Origin: an uncultured Eubacteriales bacterium
Lineage (GTDB): Bacteria > Bacillota > Clostridia > Oscillospirales > Oscillospiraceae
Assembly: GCA_900316205.1 (NCBI GenBank)
Contig: ONBX01000001.1
Span: 19,373-83,372 of the forward strand
Direction: 5' to 3'
DNA: 64,000 nucleotides
Below are positions 57,354 through 64,000 of this stretch, piece by piece. The notes beneath the pieces were generated by a model that searched no databases, had not been told where the DNA came from, and saw only the letters and a list, made by a program, of their open reading frames with translations. How positions within the stretch are numbered: position 1 is the first letter of the stretch; the number at the start of each line of letters is the position of its first letter. A program made the position numbers and the translations under genes.

Positions 57354-59516
57354 ATGGAACAGATCATTGAACTCCTGGCCCGGGAGCTGAACGCCAGGCC
57401 GGAGCATATCGAAAACGTCATCAAGCTTCTGGACGAGGGGAACACCATCCCCTTTATCGCCCGCTACCGCAAGGAACTCCACGGCGCCATGGACGACACC
57501 TCCCTGCGCACCCTGGAGACCCGACTGCAGTATCTCCGGGGCCTGCAGGAGCGGCGGGAGACCGTCCTCTCCGCCATCGAGGAGCAGGGCAAGCTGACGG
57601 AGGAGCTGCGCAAGGCCATTGACGCTGCTCAGACCCTGGCGGAACTGGAGGACCTTTACCGCCCCTATAAGCCCAAGCGCCGCACCCGCGCCACCATGGC
57701 CAAGGAAAAAGGCCTGGAGCCGCTGGCCCAGCTTCTTTTCCAGCAGGGGAGAAACTGCCCGGCACCGGAGGATGCGGCAAAGGATTATGTAAACCAGGAA
57801 AAGGGCGTTGCCTCTGCAGAAGAAGCCTTGGCCGGCGCCTCCGACATCATTGCCGAGCAGATCAGCGATGACGCCGGCCTGCGCAAGCGTCTGAAGGAGC
57901 AGATCGCCCGGGAGGGAAAGCTCCGCTCCGAGGCCGCCACGGAGGAGGACAGCGTCTACCGCCTGTATTATGACTTTTCCCAGAACGTCAGCCGTCTCCA
58001 GGGCCATCAGATCCTGGCCCTGAACCGGGGAGAGAAGGAGAAGATGCTGAAGGTCTCTCTGGACCTGGACCACGACCGGGCCATGCAGACGGTGTATCGG
58101 GAAGTTGTGATCCCCGGCAGCGCCGCCATGGCCTTTGTGAAAGCAGCTGCGCTGGACGCCTATGACCGCCTGCTCTTCCCCTCTCTGGAGCGGGAGGTCC
58201 GCAGCGAGCTTACGGACAAGGCAAATGAAGGCGCCATCGGTCAGTTTGCCCTGAATCTGCGTCCGCTGCTGCTGCAGCCGCCGGTAAAGGGCAAGGTCAC
58301 CATGGGCCTGGATCCCGGCTACCGCATGGGCTGCAAGGTGGCGGTGGTGGACGGCACCGGCCGGGTACTGGATACTACTGTGGTCTATCCCACCTACGGC
58401 GAGCGGCAGAAGCAGGAGGCCATCCAGAAGCTTGCCTCCCTGTGCCGCAAGTGGGGCGTGGAACACATCGCCATCGGTAACGGCACCGCCAGCCGAGAGA
58501 CCGAGCAGATGGCGGTGGAGCTCATCCGGCAGGAGAGCGACCGGGGGCGGCACATGAGCTATATGATCGTCTCTGAGGCGGGCGCCTCGGTCTATTCCGC
58601 AAGCCCTCTGGGGGCGGAGGAATTCCCCCAGTTTGACGTGAACCTGCGCTCGGCGGTGTCCATCGCCCGCCGGCTCCAGGACCCCCTGGCAGAGCTGGTG
58701 AAGATCGAGCCCAAGGCCATCGGCGTGGGACAGTACCAGCACGACATGCCCCAGAAGGAGCTGGAGACCGCCCTGGACGCGGTGGTGGAGGACTGCGTGA
58801 ACGCGGTGGGGGTGGACCTGAACACCGCTTCCCCCTCGCTGCTGCGCCGGGTCTCCGGCCTGACAGCCGCCACGGCAAAGAACATCGTCGCCTATCGGGA
58901 GGAAAACGGCCCCTTCCCGGACCGCAAACGTCTCCAGAAGGTGCCAAAGCTTGGCCCCAAGGCCTTCCAGCAGTGCGCGGGCTTCCTGCGGGTGCCGGAG
59001 AGCAAGAATGTGCTGGACAACACCGCCGTACACCCGGAGTCCTATGCCGCGGCGGAGGGTTTACTGCAGCTCATGGGCTATAGCCTGAAGGACGTGGAGC
59101 AGGGGAATATCCGGGAGCTGCCGGACCGACTCAAGGCCTACGGAAAGGACAAGGCGGCGTCCGAGCTGGGCGTGGGCGTTCCCACCCTGAACGACGTGGT
59201 CGCGGAGCTTTTGAAGCCCGGCCGGGACATTCGGGACAGTCTGCCCAAGCCCATCCTGCGCACGGATGTGCTCTCCATTTCGGATCTGAAGCCCGGCATG
59301 AAACTCTCCGGCACGGTGCGCAACGTCATCGACTTTGGCGCCTTTGTGGATATCGGCGTCCATCAGGACGGTCTGGTCCACATCTCCGAGATCGCCGAGC
59401 GCCGGGTCCGCCACCCCTCCGAGGTGCTGACTGTGGGGGACGTGGTGGAGGTCCTGGTGCTGGACGTGGACGAAAAGAAAAAGCGAATCAGCCTCTCCAT
59501 CAAGCAGGCAAAATAA
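57354..59516 (+). CDS. tex: Tex-family RNA-binding transcription accessory protein
   Basis: A 720-residue Tex protein of standard length and domain order: N-terminal helical domain (HIENVIKLLDEGNTIPFIARYRKEL), a YqgF-like RNase H fold (MGLDPGYRMGCKVAVVDGTG), helix-hairpin-helix pairs (LLRRVSGLTAATAKNIVAYRE) and a C-terminal S1 domain (KPGMKLSGTVRNVIDFGAFVDIGVHQDGLVHISE in parts). Tex binds nucleic acids and influences transcription or translation. AAAAGGAG lies 7 bases before ATG. Not apparently in an operon with the divergent feoAB genes. Confidence 0.96.
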   Translation: MEQIIELLARELNARPEHIENVIKLLDEGNTIPFIARYRKELHGAMDDTSLRTLETRLQYLRGLQERRETVLSAIEEQGKLTEELRKAIDAAQTLAELEDLYRPYKPKRRTRATMAKEKGLEPLAQLLFQQGRNCPAPEDAAKDYVNQEKGVASAEEALAGASDIIAEQISDDAGLRKRLKEQIAREGKLRSEAATEEDSVYRLYYDFSQNVSRLQGHQILALNRGEKEKMLKVSLDLDHDRAMQTVYREVVIPGSAAMAFVKAAALDAYDRLLFPSLEREVRSELTDKANEGAIGQFALNLRPLLLQPPVKGKVTMGLDPGYRMGCKVAVVDGTGRVLDTTVVYPTYGERQKQEAIQKLASLCRKWGVEHIAIGNGTASRETEQMAVELIRQESDRGRHMSYMIVSEAGASVYSASPLGAEEFPQFDVNLRSAVSIARRLQDPLAELVKIEPKAIGVGQYQHDMPQKELETALDAVVEDCVNAVGVDLNTASPSLLRRVSGLTAATAKNIVAYREENGPFPDRKRLQKVPKLGPKAFQQCAGFLRVPESKNVLDNTAVHPESYAAAEGLLQLMGYSLKDVEQGNIRELPDRLKAYGKDKAASELGVGVPTLNDVVAELLKPGRDIRDSLPKPILRTDVLSISDLKPGMKLSGTVRNVIDFGAFVDIGVHQDGLVHISEIAERRVRHPSEVLTVGDVVEVLVLDVDEKKKRISLSIKQAK

Positions 59517-59578
59517 AGGGAAAAGATAAGAGTGAAAAGTGAAGAGGGATAAGGGAGTTTTGAGACAGGAGGATCTGC

Positions 59579-60979
59579 ATGGAACAGAGCATCCATGAAC
59601 TGGTGGAACGGCAGCGTGCCTTTTTCCGGACAGGGGAGACCCTGCCCGTTTCCTGGCGCCTTGCACAGCTGAAAAAGCTGAGAGCCTGTGTCCTCCGTCA
59701 TCGGGAGGAGATGGAGCGGGCCCTTGCGGAGGATCTGGGCCGCGCTCCGCTGGAGGCGTATTTCTGCGATATCGGCTCTCTCTTGCAGGAGATCAACGAG
59801 ACCATCCGCTCCCTGCGACGCTGGGCCAGACCCGAGACTCATCTCAGCGGCCTCCTCTGCTTTCCCAGCGTGCTCACCAAGGTCTATAAAATGCCCTACG
59901 GCGTCTCCCTCATCATAAGCCCCTACAACTTTCCCTTCCTGCTCTCCCTGGGAGTGCTCACCGCCGCCATGGCCGGGGGCAACACCGCCGTACTGAAGGC
60001 AAGCTCCAAGTCGCCTCGGTGTACAGAGCTTCTGCAGCGCATGATGGCAGAGAGCTTTCCGCCGGAGTATATTGCCGTTGTGGGCGGGGGCCATGACCAG
60101 GCGGACCGCTGCCTCGCCGAGCGCTATGACAAGATCTTTTATACCGGATCGCCCCGGGTAGGCGTCCATGTGCTGGAAGCCGCAGCGGGCAATCTCACCT
60201 CCACCGCCCTGGAGCTGGGCGGCGAGACCGGCAACTGGTGCGTGGTGCGCAAGGACGCGGACCTGAAGGACGCTGCCCGGAAGATCGCCTTTCTGAAACT
60301 CCTGAACAGCGGCCAGGTCTGCATCAACATCAATCAGGTGGTGGTGGCCGAGGAGGTGGCGGAGCCCTTCCTCCGGGAACTGGAGGCTGCCTTCACTTCC
60401 CAGATCGGCACGGACGCGCCAAACAATTCCGAATACCCCCGGCTCATCAGCGCCGCGGCCTATGACAACTGCGCTTCGACTGCGGACCGGTATCGGGATC
60501 GGGTCCGCTTCGGCGGCTTCGGAGACCGGGAAAAACGCAAATACGCGCCCACCGTTCTCTATCCCATCGACATCGGGGAGGAGATCGTGAACCGGGAGCT
60601 CTTCAACCCTCTTCTGCCCGTGGTCCCTTACCCGGACGGGGAAATCGAAAAGCTTCTGGATACCATTGATTCCCGGGAGCACGGTTTGGCGCTCTATCTC
60701 TTCACGAAAGATGTGCCCTGGGCCAAAGCTGCCATGCAGCGCCTGCAGTTTGGCGGAGGCGGGATCAACGAGGTGTGCCTGCACATGATGGTGAAGGGCG
60801 TGCCCTTCAACGGCGTGGGGCACTCCGGCATGGGCGCCTACCACGGCGAATGGGGCTTCCGGGAATTCACCCACCCCTCCACCGTGCTCATCGGCTCCAA
60901 TCGCTTCAATCTGCCCCTCCGGGAACACCCCTACCAAGGTGCCTGGAAGCAGAAGCTGGTGGAGTGGTTTGAGCGCTGA
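59579..60979 (+). CDS. Aldehyde dehydrogenase (class 3-like)
   Basis: A 466-residue NAD(P)+-dependent aldehyde dehydrogenase, the short length and sequence resembling class 3/AldH-type enzymes. It has PYGVSLIISPYNFPFLLSLGVL, the general base Glu212 in ELGGETGNW (normally ELGGKSP, so unusual), and nucleophile Cys248 in NSGQVCININQ. C-terminal RFNLPLREHPY is close to the fatty-aldehyde enzymes. AGGAGG lies 5-6 bases before ATG. A tandem 24-base duplication covers its stop codon. Substrate unknown. Confidence 0.92.
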   Translation: MEQSIHELVERQRAFFRTGETLPVSWRLAQLKKLRACVLRHREEMERALAEDLGRAPLEAYFCDIGSLLQEINETIRSLRRWARPETHLSGLLCFPSVLTKVYKMPYGVSLIISPYNFPFLLSLGVLTAAMAGGNTAVLKASSKSPRCTELLQRMMAESFPPEYIAVVGGGHDQADRCLAERYDKIFYTGSPRVGVHVLEAAAGNLTSTALELGGETGNWCVVRKDADLKDAARKIAFLKLLNSGQVCININQVVVAEEVAEPFLRELEAAFTSQIGTDAPNNSEYPRLISAAAYDNCASTADRYRDRVRFGGFGDREKRKYAPTVLYPIDIGEEIVNRELFNPLLPVVPYPDGEIEKLLDTIDSREHGLALYLFTKDVPWAKAAMQRLQFGGGGINEVCLHMMVKGVPFNGVGHSGMGAYHGEWGFREFTHPSTVLIGSNRFNLPLREHPYQGAWKQKLVEWFER

Positions 60980-61015
60980 GACGGGGAATGCTTTGAGCGC
61001 TGAGACGGGGAATGC
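60968..61015. repeat. Tandem 24-base duplication at the aldehyde dehydrogenase stop codon
   Basis: Two perfect copies of a unit beginning TTTGAGCGCTGAGACG (60968-60991 and 60992-61015). The TGA of the dehydrogenase lies in the first copy, and the second is untranslated. Confidence 0.9.
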
Positions 61016-61019
61016 CCCG

Positions 61020-61048
61020 TTGCCAAGGACAACGCGGCGTGATATAAT
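61020..61048 (+). promoter_or_regulatory. Promoter of ispG
   Basis: TTGCCA at 61020-61025, 17-base spacer, TATAAT at 61043-61048, just after the tandem duplication. Confidence 0.75.
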
Positions 61049-61084
61049 TCCTATTTAGATTGTAAAAAAGGCAGGTATCTGCAA

Positions 61085-62140
61085 ATGCATTCAAGAGAGA
61101 ATACCAGACAGATCCGCGTGGGCGGCCTGGCCCTGGGCGGCGGCGCCCCGGTCACGGTCCAGTCCATGTGCAACACCAAGACCTGGGACGTGGAAGCTAC
61201 CGTGCAGCAGATCAAGGAACTGCGTGCCGCCGGCTGCGAGATCGTGCGCCTGGCCATTCCCGATGAACGGGCGGCCCTGGCCATCGACAAGATCAAGGAG
61301 CAGGTGGACGTGCCCATGGTGGCGGACATTCATTTTGACTATCGCCTGGCCTTGATGGCGGCGGAGCGGGGGATCGACAAGATCCGCATCAACCCCGGCA
61401 ACATCGGCGGCCCCGAGAACGTGAAAGCGGTGGCGGAGGCCTGCAAGCTGAGAAACATCCCCATCCGCATCGGCGTGAACGCCGGCAGCCTGGAGAAGCC
61501 TCTTCTGGAAAAATACGGTCACCCCTGCCCGGAGGCCATGGTGGAAAGCGCCCGGGGCCATGTGGAGCTGCTGACCCGCTTCGGCTTTGAGGACATCTGT
61601 CTCTCCCTCAAATCCTCCACCGTGCCCCTCACCATCGCGGCCTACCGCATGGCATCTGAGGTCTTTTCTTACCCCCTACATCTGGGCGTCACCGAGACGG
61701 GCACCGAGTGGAACGGCACCATCCAGTCCGCCGTGGGCATCGGCACGCTGCTCTCTGAGGGCATCGGCGACACCATCCGTGTCTCTCTGACGGCGGACCC
61801 GGTAAAGGAGGTCTCCGCGGGCATCGCCATTTTGAAGGCGGCGGGACTCCGCAAGGGCGGCGTCAAGTTCGTCTCCTGCCCCACCTGCGGCCGCACGGAG
61901 ATCGACCTGATCGGCCTTGCCAACCGGGTGGAGCCCCTGGTGCGGAACCTGGACAGGGACATCACCGTGGCCGTCATGGGCTGCGTGGTGAACGGCCCAG
62001 GCGAAGCGAGAGAGGCGGATTACGGCATCGCCGGCGGCAAGGACCGGGGCCTGCTCTTTAAGAAAGGCCAGGTCGTGGGCACCTACGATTACGACCAGCT
62101 GCTGGATAAGCTGATGGATCTTATTGAGAGTGAAGAGTGA
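61085..62140 (+). CDS. ispG: 4-hydroxy-3-methylbut-2-enyl diphosphate synthase (IspG/GcpE)
   Basis: A 351-residue Fe-S enzyme of the MEP isoprenoid pathway, converting MEcPP to HMBPP. The TIM-barrel start is VGGLALGGGAPVTVQSMCNT; ADIHFDYRLAL and GVNAGSLEKPLLEKYG follow. The Fe-S site is SCPTCGRTEIDL with a third Cys in VMGCVVNGPGEAREADYG. Length fits the compact bacterial form. It has its own promoter. AAAGGCAGG-like bases precede ATG. Indicates that the organism uses the MEP route. Confidence 0.96.
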   Translation: MHSRENTRQIRVGGLALGGGAPVTVQSMCNTKTWDVEATVQQIKELRAAGCEIVRLAIPDERAALAIDKIKEQVDVPMVADIHFDYRLALMAAERGIDKIRINPGNIGGPENVKAVAEACKLRNIPIRIGVNAGSLEKPLLEKYGHPCPEAMVESARGHVELLTRFGFEDICLSLKSSTVPLTIAAYRMASEVFSYPLHLGVTETGTEWNGTIQSAVGIGTLLSEGIGDTIRVSLTADPVKEVSAGIAILKAAGLRKGGVKFVSCPTCGRTEIDLIGLANRVEPLVRNLDRDITVAVMGCVVNGPGEAREADYGIAGGKDRGLLFKKGQVVGTYDYDQLLDKLMDLIESEE

Positions 62141-62206
62141 GCGTATCATCATACTTCTCTTTTCTCTCTTCACTTTTCACTATTCACTGTTTACGGAGTA
62201 AACATT

Positions 62207-64000
62207 ATGTCTGACCATACCCCATTTTTGACGGTCTTTCCCGGCTGCACGGATCTGATGAGTCTGGCGGGCGGACTGGAAAAGGCCTTTATCACCGATG
62301 TGCAGATCGACCTGCGGGAGCGGAGCATGAACGTCTCCGCCCGCTTTTCCGCCATGCCTTCCATGGTGGATCTGGGCTCCCTCTGTGATCGGCTCAAACA
62401 GGATTACGCCTTGGACGGCGTCAGCATCGTGCCGGACTATCCCAAGAGCGTGAAGGCCAGCACTGCCGCCATGGTCCCCGGCAGCAGCTCCTCCGCCTCT
62501 CATGGCGATGTGCTCTACGGCCGGGCCATCAAGCAAAAGCCGGTCCCCATGAACACCCTCACCATGGACTCCGGCCGCGTCGCTGTGGAAGGGGACGTGG
62601 TGACCGTGAACAGCCGTTCCACCAAAAACGGCGGCGCGGTGCTGGGTTTCGATCTCACGGACCTGAGCAACACCATCCACGTCTCCAAATACATGAGTTC
62701 CGAGGACGACCGCAGTATCCTGGACAAGGTTGCCCCCGGCGATCACCTCATCGTGCAGGGCGAGGTGGGCTACAACAAATTCGATGATGACATGGTCCTG
62801 ACGCCCCGGAACATCGCCAGGGGCAAAAAGCAGATCCGCCCGGACAACGCCCCGGAAAAGCGGGTGGAGCTGCACATGCACACCCGCTTCTCCGCTCTGG
62901 ACGCTTTGACGGACCCCGCCGCCATCGTCAAGCGGGCGGCCTACTGGGGCATGCCTGCCATCGCCGTCACAGACCATGGCGTGGCCCAGGCCTTTCCGGA
63001 TATGTGGAAGGCGGGCAAGAAGCACGGCGTCAAGATCATTTACGGCATGGAGGCCTATTACTATAACGATATGGACGGCAACTCCGCTGTGGTGGGCAAG
63101 TCCAAGCTCCCCCTGGATACGGAGTATGTTGCCTTCGATATCGAGACCACCGGCCTCAACGCCCGGGACGACCGCATGACCGAGATCGGCGCGGTGATCC
63201 TCTCCGGCGGAGAGGTGAAGGAGACCTTCAACACCTTTGTGAATCCCCACATGCCGATTCCTGCCAATATCGTGGAGCTCACCGGCATCCACGACAGCGA
63301 CGTGGCCGACGCCCCGGACGAGAAGGAGGCCATGGAGGCCTTCCTCCGCTTTGCGGGGGACCGGCCCCTGGTGGCCCACAACGCCCACTTTGACGTGGGC
63401 TTTATGACCGCGGCTGCCATCCGTCAGGGTCTGCGCTTCTCTCCGGTGTTTCTGGACACCCTGGCTCTCAGCCAGGCGCTGCTGCCGGACCTGAAGCGCT
63501 TCAAGCTGGACATCGTCTCCAACTATCTGGATCTGCCCCAGTTCAACCATCACCGGGCCTCGGACGACGCCCTGGTCTGCGGCCGGATCCTGAACAAGTT
63601 CCTGCCCATGCTCCGCCAGCAGGGGGCCAAAACCGTGGACGACATCGAGACGGTGTATCACTCTCTCCGCCGTACGGACCTGGCCAAGACCTATCACATG
63701 GTGCTGCTGGTGAAGAACCGGAAGGGCCTCAAAAATCTCTATGAGATGATCTCCCAGTCTTATCTGAAGTTTTATCACCGCACGCCCAACATTCCCAAGA
63801 GCCTGCTGCAGCAGCACCGGGAGGGCATCCTGGTGGGCTCCGCCTGCGGCATGGGCGAGCTCTACGGCGCGGTCATGCGGGGCGAGCCGGAAAAGGAACT
63901 CAAGAAGATCGCCGAACTCTATGACTATCTGGAGATCCAGCCCATCTGCAACAACGGCTTTCTGGTGGATAACGGCCGCGTCAAGGACGTGACTGTGCTG
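62207..64000 (+). CDS. polC: DNA polymerase III PolC-type alpha subunit (3' part outside window)
   Basis: 598 codons are visible with no stop. After a short N-terminal region (about 100 residues), an OB-fold segment (GDVVTVNSRSTKNGGAVLGFDLTD), the PHP domain (RVELHMHTRFSALDAL, VTDHGVAQAFPDMW, KIIYGMEAYYYND) and an inserted DnaQ-type proofreading exonuclease (VAFDIETTGLNARDDRMTEIG, ELTGI, VAHNAHFDVGFM, HRASDDAL) are seen in the Firmicute PolC order. GGAG lies about 10 bases before ATG 62207. PolC marks the lineage as Firmicutes. The N-terminus is shorter than in B. subtilis. Confidence 0.95.
   Translation, partial: MSDHTPFLTVFPGCTDLMSLAGGLEKAFITDVQIDLRERSMNVSARFSAMPSMVDLGSLCDRLKQDYALDGVSIVPDYPKSVKASTAAMVPGSSSSASHGDVLYGRAIKQKPVPMNTLTMDSGRVAVEGDVVTVNSRSTKNGGAVLGFDLTDLSNTIHVSKYMSSEDDRSILDKVAPGDHLIVQGEVGYNKFDDDMVLTPRNIARGKKQIRPDNAPEKRVELHMHTRFSALDALTDPAAIVKRAAYWGMPAIAVTDHGVAQAFPDMWKAGKKHGVKIIYGMEAYYYNDMDGNSAVVGKSKLPLDTEYVAFDIETTGLNARDDRMTEIGAVILSGGEVKETFNTFVNPHMPIPANIVELTGIHDSDVADAPDEKEAMEAFLRFAGDRPLVAHNAHFDVGFMTAAAIRQGLRFSPVFLDTLALSQALLPDLKRFKLDIVSNYLDLPQFNHHRASDDALVCGRILNKFLPMLRQQGAKTVDDIETVYHSLRRTDLAKTYHMVLLVKNRKGLKNLYEMISQSYLKFYHRTPNIPKSLLQQHREGILVGSACGMGELYGAVMRGEPEKELKKIAELYDYLEIQPICNNGFLVDNGRVKDVTVL

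Overview
The window looks like chromosome of a GC-rich, strictly anaerobic, low-branching Firmicute of the class Clostridia, probably an Oscillospiraceae-type gut bacterium. This rests on a PolC-type replicative polymerase (Firmicutes), strong AGGAGG ribosome sites, TTGACA/TATAAT promoters, clostridial families (DUF3793, FeoB-associated Cys-rich protein, GHKL/LytTR pairs) and fermentative functions such as citrate lyase and a membrane pyrophosphatase. No phage, plasmid, CRISPR, tRNA or rRNA gene was seen.

Layout. 1-6732: an unusual carbohydrate or phospho-metabolite cluster with a divergent LacI-type regulator (cut by the window edge), four tandem HAD-hydrolase paralogues, a protein that reads as a circularly permuted cofactor-independent phosphoglycerate mutase, and a PfkB-type kinase. 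6812-9730: K+-dependent membrane pyrophosphatase and an MgtC/SapB protein. 9788-16577: a complete citrate-lyase operon on the minus strand (citD-citE-citF-CitMHS transporter-citC-citXG fusion). 16773-21625: lipoate ligase, GH2 beta-galactosidase and a DUF937 protein. 21794-22067: a MITE-like element directly upstream of a beta-helix-type surface lipoprotein. 23676-29971: a sugar cluster with a fucose-isomerase-like protein, split transketolase, RpiB, iron-type alcohol dehydrogenase and a DMT transporter. 30365-31446: DUF3793 plus flavodoxin under a promoter bracketed by twin operators. 31670-32242: an AT-richer orphan gene, followed by a 1-kb gene-free stretch packed with repeats.

33328-36354: a multidomain Fe-S/FAD oxidoreductase with hypA; its paralogue lies at 50421-53036. 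36679-44060: acyltransferase, fRMsr and rhodanese, YegP-like protein, cysteine synthase with a candidate Cys leader peptide, phosphodiester glycosidase, glyA and an O-acetyltransferase. 44133-50352: a LytTR/GHKL two-component pair, a decayed ECF sigma gene, an intact ECF sigma with membrane partner, and a secreted PIG-L deacetylase. 53298-53414: a short strongly expressed-looking peptide gene. 53680-57175: CDF transporter and FeoAB iron uptake. 57354-64000: tex, aldehyde dehydrogenase, ispG and the 5' part of polC.

The most unusual items are the permuted phosphoglycerate mutase with its four HAD partners, the isolated 38-residue peptide gene, the cysK leader, the twin GTTAGA operators, and several structured intergenic repeat families, one with a compensatory base change between its two copies.
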